Shown: positions 9,042 through 17,709 of the stretch, in pieces
How the letters are laid out: each line of letters starts with the position of its first letter
Numbering within the stretch: the stretch's first letter is position 1
Source of the DNA: Thermoanaerobacterium thermosaccharolyticum DSM 571
GTDB taxonomy: Bacteria > Bacillota > Thermoanaerobacteria > Thermoanaerobacterales > Thermoanaerobacteraceae
Direction of reading: 5' to 3'
DNA: 64,000 nucleotides
NCBI RefSeq assembly: GCF_000145615.1
Contig: NC_014410.1
Span: forward strand, 2,033,501 to 2,097,500
Program-made: the position numbers and the translations under genes
Notes under the pieces: generated by a model
Seen by the model: the letters and a program-made list of their open reading frames with translations, nothing else
What the model was told of the DNA's origin: nothing
Database searches by the model: none

Positions 9042-12000
9042 CGCTATTCTCGCCTCTTTCCATTGCATACTTGTCATACCTGCATATTGACTTATATGCA
9101 CAATTAAACGATGAATTTTCAAAAGGACATTCATCTGGCAAGTTAAAAATACCAGTCTTAATTTTATCTATATTTTCTATTCCCTTTTTCTCAATCCAGT
9201 CTATGATTACATTGAAATTATTTTCCCCAACTACATCTCTCGGTCCAGAATTTCCTTTAAAAAGATCTTTCTTGTACAAAGCTAATACTATTCCATTTCT
9301 TTTAACCTTTTCTATGCTATAGTACAAAAGCCCCAAACATTTTGGATATTCTATGTTAAATTCCTCTTTGAGAATATTTTCAACTGCCATATAGTATGTA
9401 GGCAATTGAAAATCCAATCCTTCGATGCACTGCCTTATTCCATCTATGCCACCTGATTTATAGTCATAAATCACATACTTACCTGTAAATTTTCCATCTA
9501 TATTTCGCTCTAAATCAATTCTATCTATCTTGCCATGAAAAATATTTCCACCGTAGTGATCCTTCATTTCAAATTTCTTTTCAAATATTGATGGTATAAG
9601 CTCCGCACCCGTCTTATTGTAATAATATAATCTGTTTGATATATCATCTTTGACTAGCTGAAAAACAACGTTATAGAACTCCTGCTTTATCTTATCAAAG
9701 ATAATATCATTTTCGATGCCAGTTATTTTCTCAAAAGATTCATCAATTATTTCTCCAAGCCTATCTTCATTGACATCATAAAGATCCAAATTATCCTTGT
9801 AGTATTTCATCAATACCTCATGGTAAAGTGAACCAATGCTTTTCTTTGACTCGATGAATTCATCTGACACGTGCAAATTCAACAATGTTTCAATAAAAAA
9901 CTTAAATGGGCACACAACATAGCTGTTTAAACTAGAAGCACTTAAATGAATATCGCTAAGTTCTTTTAAATTAGCATCTTTCGATATAATGCCCATGTGA
10001 TTGTCAACTTCGCAATTTGCCCTTCTTTTCTTTTCGATCGACGCAGAAAAATTTATGTAGGAATAAGATTTCGTTAAATATAAGTCATTCTCCAAGATAT
10101 TGGAATATATTGTGTTAGCATCGCCTTGCCTTTTATTCCATTTAGAATCAATCATAAACAATAATGCTTCATCTTTACTTGCTGCATCGCATTCAAAAGC
10201 AAATCTGTCCTTCATGTATACGATAGGAGCAATTAACCTCTCCTTTGATTTTTCATCAAAAAGATTTTGTAAATCATCTATAAACGGCGACTTTATCATA
10301 TTGCATCCATCTTCATCAGTAGTGCGATATGAAACATACACTTCTTTCAATGCCGAAGCTATGCATGCATTGAAACGTACCTTTTCTCGCTCGAACTCCC
10401 ATTTGCGGCTTAACATGTAGATTCCATGCTTTTCTAAATATTCTTCATCTGAAAGGTCGAATATGGGATTAATTGATTTCGTGCTTGGAAGTACACCTTC
10501 ATTTACACCTAGGATGAATACCACATCGTACATCTGGCCTCTGGCTAAATCAGGGCTTATTATCCTGACTCCCTCAAAATCTAAATTTCTGATGCTTACA
10601 TCAAAATTTGACAACATATCCAATATATCATTTTGAAAATTCTCTATGTCATCGATTGACGGTTCTCCATATTGCTTTTTTATTTCCAATTCCTTATTTA
10701 AAATCTGCTTAATTGTTTCCAATGCCTTTACATTACTTATAAAATCGCTGCTTCTAATTATTCCCATATCAAATAATGCTTTTATATTAAAATCAATTTC
10801 TAATAAATCGATGACTTTCAACACGCTTTCAACAAATTCTTTTGTGTCCTTATATGGCACTTCTCTAAAATTTATAAATACATCTACATACCTCTTCAAG
10901 AATTCAAATGTGGCATTTAAACTTTTATCATCTTTCATAGCGGTCACAAATTCATCTTCAAAATTATCTTTATCTCTATCAATTCCACTTAATAGATCAA
11001 TAATTTCACGGCTTCTCTTGCTTATTTCATAAGGAACTAAAAACTTTGACGTCATTATATTAACAAAACTTTCATAATCGTGGTTTAATTTATATGAAAT
11101 TAAATTATAAATATCATTTGTTATGGGCATAGTAGACAGTTTTATTCCTCTATTTATTTTAACAGGTATATTCATTTCATCAAATATATCTATAATTTGC
11201 GTCCTGTAATCATCTATATTTTTTATAAATACGGCAATTCTATCGGGATTTATTTTATCAAAGACTATCTTTCTCTTTATGAGCCTTGCGGTTTCTCTTA
11301 CTTCATGCTCAATTGAGGGACTGTTCATTATCTTTATTGATAAGTCTTCTCCATTTAAAACTGTTTCACCGGAATAAATGTATGTTGCGACTTTTTTTAC
11401 ATCGTGATTAACCTCTATCATCTCATAAATATCATTATTTACATTAAACCCTAATTCGCAGAGATCTTTTATAATGCCATTCCTGATAAAGCTTTCGTTG
11501 AATTCATTTTTAAACGGAATGTTTATGTAAATATCATATCTATTGCTCTTAGCCATTTCACCTATCAATTTCATATTTACATAGTCTATATTTATAAATC
11601 CATCTACAATAATAAGCCCAACATTATTAAAGTAATTGGTATTTTGAAACAATTCAACAGCTTTAATTGATATATCATCTACATCTATCAATTTTCTCTT
11701 AATCTTATATTCTTCATAGGATTCATAAAAATAAGCTAAATTCTTTAACTTATCCTTAAACGTAGGTCTATCAATAGAATCTGCAATACTTTTAAGCTCA
11801 TTAGGATTTATCATTTTCCTTTTAATCACTTTTATGAAGCTTAAAACAGACTTTACAAATCCAGCCTTACCTTTTACTTTCTCATAATATGAATTGTCAC
11901 AAATCTTATGCAAAATGTTTCTTAAAATCTCCCGTATTTCATAAGATGAGATTAAAGTATAATCTTTTATAAAGTCGCCGCATATCTGCTTTTCCAAGTC

Positions 12001-12195
12001 TTCAAATCCAAATATATCCGTATCAGTTATGCCACCATTGTATGTAATAAATTTATCTCTTACATCAAACATAGCCTCACGGGAAGGTAGCACATACACA
12101 ACTCTTTTTCCACTTTTGATTACATCTATTGACTTCATAATAAGCATATCCCGGGTCTTACTGTAAAACGGTACATAAAATATCTCCTTCAACAT
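9034..12195 (-). CDS. addB: AddB-like nuclease subunit
   Basis: A 1053-residue protein with the AddB layout: an inactive-looking helicase region and a C-terminal PD-(D/E)XK nuclease (IYDYKSGG). The N-terminus reads VYVLPSREAM where AddB usually has a Walker A, and no GxGKT is seen, so ATPase activity is doubtful. Cysteines in VVCPFKFF and the C-terminal NCAYKSICRYD resemble the iron-sulfur staple, but the first cysteine of Cx2Cx5C is serine; another cysteine in DECPF may compensate. The ATG at 12195 has an AGGGG site six bases upstream. It is the first gene of an addB-addA operon. Confidence 0.83.
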   Translation of the reverse strand: MLKEIFYVPFYSKTRDMLIMKSIDVIKSGKRVVYVLPSREAMFDVRDKFITYNGGITDTDIFGFEDLEKQICGDFIKDYTLISSYEIREILRNILHKICDNSYYEKVKGKAGFVKSVLSFIKVIKRKMINPNELKSIADSIDRPTFKDKLKNLAYFYESYEEYKIKRKLIDVDDISIKAVELFQNTNYFNNVGLIIVDGFINIDYVNMKLIGEMAKSNRYDIYINIPFKNEFNESFIRNGIIKDLCELGFNVNNDIYEMIEVNHDVKKVATYIYSGETVLNGEDLSIKIMNSPSIEHEVRETARLIKRKIVFDKINPDRIAVFIKNIDDYRTQIIDIFDEMNIPVKINRGIKLSTMPITNDIYNLISYKLNHDYESFVNIMTSKFLVPYEISKRSREIIDLLSGIDRDKDNFEDEFVTAMKDDKSLNATFEFLKRYVDVFINFREVPYKDTKEFVESVLKVIDLLEIDFNIKALFDMGIIRSSDFISNVKALETIKQILNKELEIKKQYGEPSIDDIENFQNDILDMLSNFDVSIRNLDFEGVRIISPDLARGQMYDVVFILGVNEGVLPSTKSINPIFDLSDEEYLEKHGIYMLSRKWEFEREKVRFNACIASALKEVYVSYRTTDEDGCNMIKSPFIDDLQNLFDEKSKERLIAPIVYMKDRFAFECDAASKDEALLFMIDSKWNKRQGDANTIYSNILENDLYLTKSYSYINFSASIEKKRRANCEVDNHMGIISKDANLKELSDIHLSASSLNSYVVCPFKFFIETLLNLHVSDEFIESKKSIGSLYHEVLMKYYKDNLDLYDVNEDRLGEIIDESFEKITGIENDIIFDKIKQEFYNVVFQLVKDDISNRLYYYNKTGAELIPSIFEKKFEMKDHYGGNIFHGKIDRIDLERNIDGKFTGKYVIYDYKSGGIDGIRQCIEGLDFQLPTYYMAVENILKEEFNIEYPKCLGLLYYSIEKVKRNGIVLALYKKDLFKGNSGPRDVVGENNFNVIIDWIEKKGIENIDKIKTGIFNLPDECPFENSSFNCAYKSICRYDKYAMERGENSVV

Positions 12196-12263
12196 ATCAG
12201 CCCCTAACAAATCAGATTACATATCTATTTTAATACAACGTTTATCAACTTCTCAAGTTAAAA

Positions 12264-12290
12264 ACTCCACCTAAAAAACTTAGGTAGAGT
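12264..12290 (-). terminator. Terminator of the cimA gene
   Basis: On the minus strand an imperfect stem (arms 12280-12290 and 12264-12274) is followed by TTTTTAAC, just after the cimA stop codon. Confidence 0.7.
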
Positions 12291-12296
12291 CTTACG

Positions 12297-13856
12297 TTAT
12301 ATTTTATTTAGTTTGTACTCTATTGAATCCACAAGCGCTATCCAACTGGCATCGATTATATCTGTAGATACGCCAATTGTGCTCCACACTTCATTTCCAT
12401 CTGATGATTCTATTATTACTCTTACTTTTGCTGCTGTAGCTGAGTTGGAGTCTAACACCCTTACTTTATAGTCAGTAAGCTTCATCTCTTTTACTTCAGG
12501 ATAAAATCTCTCCAACGCCTTTCTAACTGCGTTGTCAAGAGCATTTACAGGTCCATCACCTTCTGCGGCAGTAATTTCCTCCTGTCCATCCACTTCTATT
12601 TTTATAAGAGCTGATGAATTTACATCATCAACAGACGGTTCATTTACAATGACTTTAAATTCTATAAGCTTAAATGATGGTTTGTACATACCAAGCACTT
12701 TCTGTATCAGAAGTTTCAAAGACCCCTCAGCACCTTCGTATTTATATCCTTTAAATTCCATTTCTTTAAGCTTCTCTAGTATTCGTTTTGTTTTTTCAGA
12801 TTCGCGGTTTATAGTAGGATCAACTTCATTTATTATCCCTATTATAGCACTTCTGCCGGCAACTTCTGATAGTAAAAGTACTCTTTCATTGCCTACCATT
12901 TCAGGATCGATTATCTCATACGATCTAGTATTTTTGCATACAGCATCGGAATGCATACCTGCTTTGTGGGCAAATGCGCTTCTACCAACGTATGGAGCCC
13001 TTTCATCCGGTGCGGCATTTGCTATTTCGCTTACTCTTCTGGAAAGTATCGTTATTTCTTTCATTTTTTCATCTTCAACACACTTTATCCCTTTTTTAAA
13101 CTGCAAGTTTGGTATTATTGTACAGAGATTTGCATTTCCGCATCTTTCACCATATCCGTTTATTGTACCTTGAATTTGTGTTGCACCTGCTTCAACTGCC
13201 ATTATAGCATTTGCAACAGCCATGCCATTGTCATTATGTGTGTGTATACCAATTTCACAATTAAATTTTTCAACTACCTTTTTCGTTATATTAAAAATGT
13301 CCAGCGGAAACATCCCGCCTTTTGTATCACACAAGCAAATACTATCCGCACCTGCATCGTATGCAACTTCAAGGGTTTTCAATGCATATTCTGGATTCTC
13401 TAAAAAACCATCAAAAAAATGTTCGGCATCGAACACAACTTCTTTTCCATGATTTTTTAAATATTTTATTGTATCAAATATCATATTGAGATTTTCATCA
13501 AGCGTCGTCCTTAATATTTCACTTACATGAAAATCCCACGACTTGCCGAATACTGCAACATGATCTGTTCCGGCGTGTAAAAGCGAATTTACATTGTTGT
13601 CAATTTCAACAGGTATGTTAGCCCTTCTAGTACTGCCAAATGCGATCACTTTTGCATTTTTTAACTTTTTACTCTTTATAATTTCAAAAAACTCCATGTC
13701 CTTTGGATTTGAACCGGGATTTCCAGCTTCGATATAGTCTATTCCAAACTCGTCTAAAAGCTCCACTATCTTTATCTTGTCTGCCACTGTAAATGAAATC
13801 CCCTGTGATTGCGCACCATCTCTTAATGTTGAATCATAAATAACAACATTTTTCAC
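12297..13856 (-). CDS. cimA: (R)-citramalate synthase
   Basis: A 519-residue enzyme of the LeuA/CimA family. The N-terminal TIM barrel begins with YDSTLRDGAQSQG (metal and catalytic region) and contains GIHTHNDNG; the C-terminal third is the regulatory LeuA-dimer domain (about residues 380-519). The length and the N-terminal motif fit the Geobacter-type CimA rather than 2-isopropylmalate or homocitrate synthase. It condenses pyruvate with acetyl-CoA to citramalate, opening a threonine-independent route to isoleucine. The start is GTG at 13856 with AGGGGGAC upstream. No leu or ilv genes neighbour it, so it appears to be a single-gene unit. Confidence 0.92.
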   Translation of the reverse strand: MKNVVIYDSTLRDGAQSQGISFTVADKIKIVELLDEFGIDYIEAGNPGSNPKDMEFFEIIKSKKLKNAKVIAFGSTRRANIPVEIDNNVNSLLHAGTDHVAVFGKSWDFHVSEILRTTLDENLNMIFDTIKYLKNHGKEVVFDAEHFFDGFLENPEYALKTLEVAYDAGADSICLCDTKGGMFPLDIFNITKKVVEKFNCEIGIHTHNDNGMAVANAIMAVEAGATQIQGTINGYGERCGNANLCTIIPNLQFKKGIKCVEDEKMKEITILSRRVSEIANAAPDERAPYVGRSAFAHKAGMHSDAVCKNTRSYEIIDPEMVGNERVLLLSEVAGRSAIIGIINEVDPTINRESEKTKRILEKLKEMEFKGYKYEGAEGSLKLLIQKVLGMYKPSFKLIEFKVIVNEPSVDDVNSSALIKIEVDGQEEITAAEGDGPVNALDNAVRKALERFYPEVKEMKLTDYKVRVLDSNSATAAKVRVIIESSDGNEVWSTIGVSTDIIDASWIALVDSIEYKLNKI

Positions 13857-13978
13857 TTCAATGTCCCCCTTTGAACATATTCAATATATTTATATATATA
13901 AAGATATTTTATCAAATTGAATCATCAAAGTGAATAACAATCGGAAAATTTGTTTTATAAGAATTGAAACTTTTTACA

Positions 13979-14001
13979 CAAAAAAGCGGCTACTGCGCCG
14001 C
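13979..14001 (-). terminator. Terminator of the alpha-hydroxy acid enzyme gene
   Basis: Stem GCGGC (13997-14001 read on the minus strand) with GCCGC (13986-13990), followed on the minus strand by TTTTTTG. Confidence 0.8.
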
Positions 14002-14016
14002 CAACTTTCAATAAAT

Positions 14017-15033
14017 TCAACTAGCTTTGTAAAGCTCGGGTACATTTTTCAAATCTTTACATCCTGTAAGAATCATTGCTTGGTACAATTCATCAGAAAC
14101 TTTTTTAAAGTAAAATTCAATTGCTTCTCTTCCGCCGCCATGTGCAGCAATCATAATTGGTCTGCCTATTAAGACAGCTTTTGCCCCTAATGATAACATC
14201 TTTAGGACATCTATTCCAGTCCTTACACCGCCATCTACCAGTATTTCGATTTTGCCACCAACAGCTTTTGCTATATCTGGAAGTACATCAGCAGTACCTT
14301 CCGTAAAATCCAGCACACGTCCACCATGGTTTGATACAACTATTGCTTTAGCGCCTGATTCCGCAGCAATCTCGGCCTCTTCCGGCGTCATGATTCCCTT
14401 TAAAATCAAAGGAAGCTCAATATTTTTGACTATTTCCTCTATCTCTTTTCTTGATTTTGGCCCTACAAATTGCCCGCTTCTTATCATCATAATAAGCCCT
14501 GCACCATCTACATCGACGCCAAATGCTATTGCCCCCGCCTCTTTTGCAATCCTTGCCTTTTCAATTATTTCATCAACTGTCCTTGGTTTAGAAAATGGTA
14601 TTCCTAAGACGCTTGTTGTTTTTATAGCATCAATGCCTGCAGGGTACATATCTTTATCATTTGCATCTCCTGACATAAATATCGTTCCTACATTCTTGCA
14701 GGCCTCAGCCGCCATCGTATCATAATCCCTCTCTGACAAGTATCCACCGGCATTTCCCTTGAGTCCCGTCATTGGAGCTGCGAAAATAGGCATTTTAACT
14801 TTATATCCTAAAAAAGACGTGCTTATATCAGGTTTTAAAACGTCATGAAGTGTTTTTAATTTTACTTTCCATCTGTCGAGAGCCTTGATATTCTCGATAA
14901 AGCTGTTTCCTGTGCCTGTACCGCCCATACCGGGGACCTCACCAGCACATGCGACACCATCGCACCTTTTGCACCCTCTGCAGTAACCCTTCATGTTTTG
15001 CCTTGCTTTTTCCCTTATCTCATTCCAATCCAT
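14017..15033 (-). CDS. FMN-dependent alpha-hydroxy acid dehydrogenase-like protein
   Basis: A 338-residue TIM-barrel flavoprotein of the lactate/glycolate oxidase family. FMN and substrate motifs are IFAAPMTG near the N-terminus, VVSNHGGRVLDF and LVDGGVRTG in the C-terminal half, with the conserved histidine of SNHGG. In an anaerobe it is more likely a dehydrogenase than an oxidase. Residues 17-31 hold four cysteines, YCRGCKRCDGVACAG, a CxxCxxCx4C pattern that could hold an iron-sulfur cluster feeding electrons to another partner; this variant is common in clostridial homologues but its role is not settled. The substrate cannot be told. A TTAGAT-N17-TATAAT element lies upstream. Confidence 0.82.
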   Translation of the reverse strand: MDWNEIREKARQNMKGYCRGCKRCDGVACAGEVPGMGGTGTGNSFIENIKALDRWKVKLKTLHDVLKPDISTSFLGYKVKMPIFAAPMTGLKGNAGGYLSERDYDTMAAEACKNVGTIFMSGDANDKDMYPAGIDAIKTTSVLGIPFSKPRTVDEIIEKARIAKEAGAIAFGVDVDGAGLIMMIRSGQFVGPKSRKEIEEIVKNIELPLILKGIMTPEEAEIAAESGAKAIVVSNHGGRVLDFTEGTADVLPDIAKAVGGKIEILVDGGVRTGIDVLKMLSLGAKAVLIGRPIMIAAHGGGREAIEFYFKKVSDELYQAMILTGCKDLKNVPELYKAS

Positions 15034-15127
15034 TTAAAAGACCTCCAAAATAAATGTTTTGTCCACCTCTATTATACAACTTTTTTGAAATTAATCTAAA
15101 TTCACATAGTATGCCTATCGAATTTCT

Positions 15128-15155
15128 TTGTTTTAAGATGTACCAATGTTATAAT
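15128..15155 (+). promoter_or_regulatory. Sigma-A type promoter of the nitroreductase gene
   Basis: TTGTTT at 15128-15133, a 16-base spacer and TATAAT at 15150-15155, 38 bases before the start codon. Confidence 0.6.
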
Positions 15156-15192
15156 TTATATGAGCCAATCACGAAATTAGGAGGAAACATAT

Positions 15193-15810
15193 ATGAAAGA
15201 TTTAAAAGAAATATTTGAAGAAAGGCGTTCTGTCAACTTTTTTGACAAAAATAAGGATCTTGATGAGGAAACATTGGAAAAAATAATCGACTTAGCAGTG
15301 CTAACACCATCAGCATTTAACCTTCAACCGTGGGAAATAATCGCTGTGAAGTCAAAAGAAGCAAAGGAGAAGCTTTATGATGTCGCTTTAAAGCAGCCGA
15401 AAATTCTCGATGCACCTGTCACTCTAATTATGGTAGGAGATAAAAACGGTTATAAAGAAGATAATCCTGCGTGGTGGTATATGAAAGATGTAGGAATGCC
15501 TGATGACAAAATACAAGGAAGCATCGATTTTGCAAAAAATGTTCTGTACAATACAGATTTAAAAGCAAATAATTTTGCAGTAAGAAATACATCATTTCTA
15601 TGTATGTCGATAATGTACGCTGCAAAATACTACGGCGTTGATTCACATGCAATGATCGGCTTCGAAGAGGATAAACTAAAAGAAGCTTTTGGCATACCAG
15701 AAGATAAAGTTGTGGTGCTACTGATTTCTCTCGGATACTTTGATGAAAGCAAGACATTGTACCCAAGATTAAAGCGCAACGGATACGAAAAAATCGTAAA
15801 AGTCGTATAG
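15193..15810 (+). CDS. Nitroreductase-family flavoprotein
   Basis: A 205-residue protein with the nitroreductase fold: EERRSVNFF near the N-terminus supplies the FMN phosphate contacts, and LTPSAFNLQPWEI is the conserved second FMN motif. Members reduce nitro compounds, quinones or flavins with NAD(P)H. The physiological substrate is unknown. Start codon at 15193 with AGGAGG ten bases upstream. It is a monocistronic gene bounded by its own promoter and the terminator at 15819. Confidence 0.88.
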   Translation: MKDLKEIFEERRSVNFFDKNKDLDEETLEKIIDLAVLTPSAFNLQPWEIIAVKSKEAKEKLYDVALKQPKILDAPVTLIMVGDKNGYKEDNPAWWYMKDVGMPDDKIQGSIDFAKNVLYNTDLKANNFAVRNTSFLCMSIMYAAKYYGVDSHAMIGFEEDKLKEAFGIPEDKVVVLLISLGYFDESKTLYPRLKRNGYEKIVKVV

Positions 15811-15818
15811 TAATTGAT

Positions 15819-15849
15819 AAAACCACCCAAAATGGTGGTTTTATTTTTT
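15819..15849. terminator. Bidirectional terminator between nitroreductase and phosphoesterase
   Basis: Perfect nine-base arms AAAACCACC (15819-15827) and GGTGGTTTT (15834-15842) followed by a T-rich run on the plus strand. The right side overlaps the stop codon of the convergent minus-strand gene. Confidence 0.85.
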
Positions 15850-16392
15850 AATCTCAAATATTTTGTCACCTGTTTCTAAATCTATGATGTAGACATCATT
15901 ATCTTCAATTATACCTATCGAGTTTATTTTATCATCTCTTTTGCTTAAAGATGTTGAACCTGGATTTATAATTATACAATTATCTAATTTCCTCAATACA
16001 GGTACATGAGTATGTCCAGTTATTAAATAATCTAATTTGTATCTGGAAATTAAATCTTGTATTCCGCTTTCAGTAATCTGATCTCCATGCTGAACTAAAA
16101 ACCTTTTGTTTTCTACTACTGCAAACACATATGGCGATTGAATAGGAATATTTAATACCATTTGATCAACGAAAGCATCGCAGTTGCCTCTGGATATTAA
16201 AATAGGTATGCTACAATCATTTAAAGCTACAATAAGTTTTTTAGGATTATATCCTGACGGAATTTCATTCCTAGGTCCGTGATATAGTACATCACCTGCG
16301 TGCAATATTAAATCAGCATCGTTTAAATAATTAAACGCTCTTTCCCATGATGCATAATCACCGTGGGTATCGCTAATAACTCCGATTTTCAT
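15841..16392 (-). CDS. yfcE: YfcE-like metallophosphoesterase
   Basis: A 183-residue calcineurin-like phosphoesterase. Motifs in order: GVISDTHGD, LILHAGDV, SRGNCD (the GNCD variant), HGD and GHTHVPV, which together bind a binuclear metal centre. This matches E. coli YfcE, a phosphodiesterase of unknown natural substrate. A second, more MJ0936/YsnB-like relative is encoded at 33994-34515. It is upstream of the convergent nitroreductase and probably monocistronic. Confidence 0.88.
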   Translation of the reverse strand: MKIGVISDTHGDYASWERAFNYLNDADLILHAGDVLYHGPRNEIPSGYNPKKLIVALNDCSIPILISRGNCDAFVDQMVLNIPIQSPYVFAVVENKRFLVQHGDQITESGIQDLISRYKLDYLITGHTHVPVLRKLDNCIIINPGSTSLSKRDDKINSIGIIEDNDVYIIDLETGDKIFEIKK

Positions 16393-16450
16393 CTGCAGCT
16401 CATCCCTTTCGAATGTCTACTAATACTTTAATTATATCATAAAAATGAAA

Positions 16451-16948
16451 TTACCTATTATCCACCTTTTCCGGGTACATGTCATGATAAAAAAGCCTTT
16501 TCTCCGCTACGTCAGCCCACTTCGTACCTGGTCTTCCGTAATTGCAGTACGGATCAATAGATATTCCACCTCTAGGCGTAAACTTTCCCCAAACTTCAAT
16601 ATATTTTGGATCTAAAAGCTTAATCAAATCCTTCATTATTATGTTGACACAATCCTCGTGAAAATCGCCATGATTTCTAAAGCTAAATAAATATAGCTTT
16701 AAAGATTTGCTTTCAACCATTAATTTATCAGGTACATATGAAATATATATAGTTGCAAAATCCGGCTGCCCCGTTTTAGGGCAAAGGCTTGTAAATTCCG
16801 GACAATTAAACTTAACGAAATAATCATTTTCTTGATGCTTATTTGGAAATGTCTCAAGCAGAGACGGATCGTAATCGAAAATATACTTAGTATCTTTTTT
16901 ACCTAGCAGCGACAATTCATCCAACTCTTTTTTATCTCTCTCAGACAT
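16451..16948 (-). CDS. queF: NADPH-dependent 7-cyano-7-deazaguanine reductase
   Basis: A 165-residue QueF of the short unimodular type, closely similar to the Bacillus enzyme over its whole length. The thioimide-forming cysteine is Cys56 in FTSLCPKTG and the proton-transfer aspartate is Asp63 in [24 protein letters not shown] is the conserved NADPH/substrate block. It reduces preQ0 to preQ1 in queuosine synthesis. The ATG at 16948 has a GGAGTG site nine bases upstream and gives the family length; the longer GTG start does not. It is the second gene after queT, under the preQ1 riboswitch. Confidence 0.96.
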   Translation of the reverse strand: MSERDKKELDELSLLGKKDTKYIFDYDPSLLETFPNKHQENDYFVKFNCPEFTSLCPKTGQPDFATIYISYVPDKLMVESKSLKLYLFSFRNHGDFHEDCVNIIMKDLIKLLDPKYIEVWGKFTPRGGISIDPYCNYGRPGTKWADVAEKRLFYHDMYPEKVDNR

Positions 16949-16967
16949 AATAATCCACACTCCATCT

Positions 16968-17456
16968 TCAAATTCTATTTCTTAGCTGTTTTACTAAGAC
17001 GACGCCAACTATTCCGGGAATGATCTGCCCTACTGTAACACTTATAGCCAGCAAATAATACGGAATTTTGAGCAAAAACGAAAGCCAAATCGGTACGATT
17101 AAACCGGGAAATAATATTATAGGAATTGAAATAAGCCAGTCATTTAAATTATTTTTCTTGATCATATAAACCGCATACGATGTCAAAATACCTACAAAAA
17201 ACCCTCCAATCATATCAGGAAGGCCTAAGCTTCCCATCAAAATATTGCTTAGCATGTTGCTTAAACCCATTGGAAGTATTAAAAATGGGAAAATAGCTGT
17301 CAATGCATAAATTGACGTTGCTATTCTTACCTGATACTGCCCAAATGCAAAATTCTGTGTTAAGTACATTATAACTATGTACATTGCAATTACAACACCG
17401 GAAATGGTTAATTTTTGTGTTAATGTATACTGCTTTTTCAAAATCTCGTCTTTCAT
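16968..17456 (-). CDS. queT: Queuosine precursor transporter QueT (ECF S component)
   Basis: A 162-residue hydrophobic protein with about five or six membrane segments and the QueT-family text [20 protein letters not shown] near the N-terminus and [12 protein letters not shown] in the middle. QueT proteins are substrate-binding S components that import preQ1 or preQ0 with the shared ECF ATPase module, which is not in this window. AAGGAGG precedes the ATG. It lies between the preQ1 riboswitch and queF (19-base gap), so import and synthesis of preQ1 are co-regulated. Confidence 0.9.
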   Translation of the reverse strand: MKDEILKKQYTLTQKLTISGVVIAMYIVIMYLTQNFAFGQYQVRIATSIYALTAIFPFLILPMGLSNMLSNILMGSLGLPDMIGGFFVGILTSYAVYMIKKNNLNDWLISIPIILFPGLIVPIWLSFLLKIPYYLLAISVTVGQIIPGIVGVVLVKQLRNRI

Positions 17457-17531
17457 TGAAAAGCCTCCTTAAACTTTATACATTCTCACATCCATCCATA
17501 AACAAAACAAAATATAAAAGCAGAAATTTAC

Positions 17532-17622
17532 AAAAAAAAGAGCACAACCTGTGCTCCTCTATGCAAATACTACTTTGCGATTTCCATAGTTTTGTTTATA
17601 GACAGGATGGTTTCGAACTGTC
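17532..17622 (-). promoter_or_regulatory. preQ1-I riboswitch with terminator, upstream of queT-queF
   Basis: Read on the minus strand, stem GACAG (17618-17622) and CTGTC (17601-17605) encloses a C/A-rich loop and is followed by TATAAACAAAACTATGG, closely matching the H-type pseudoknot tail of preQ1-I aptamers (Thermoanaerobacter has TTAACAAAACAAGG). Aptamer 17584-17622. Downstream a GAGCAC/GTGCTC hairpin with eight T residues (17532-17556) forms the terminator. preQ1 binding should switch off queT and queF. No numbers were computed; assignment is by pattern and context. Confidence 0.88.
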
Positions 17623-17639
17623 TTATTCAATTACTATCT

Positions 17640-17668
17640 ATTTTAACATTATTATTTAATTTATACAA
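17640..17668 (-). promoter_or_regulatory. Sigma-A promoter of the queT-queF operon
   Basis: On the minus strand TTGTAT (17663-17668), a 17-base spacer and TAAAAT (17640-17645), placed just before the preQ1 aptamer. Confidence 0.65.
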
Positions 17669-17709
17669 GAGGTTTTACCAAATCGGCGTCACAGCATAGA
17701 CTCTTTATC

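Noticed and set aside
12532-13173. 213-codon plus-strand ORF opposite cimA
   Set aside because: It is antisense to the well-conserved citramalate synthase gene and is a codon-bias shadow.
13857-13980. T-box leader upstream of cimA
   Set aside because: The leader is short and lacks the T-box consensus and specifier stem-loop.
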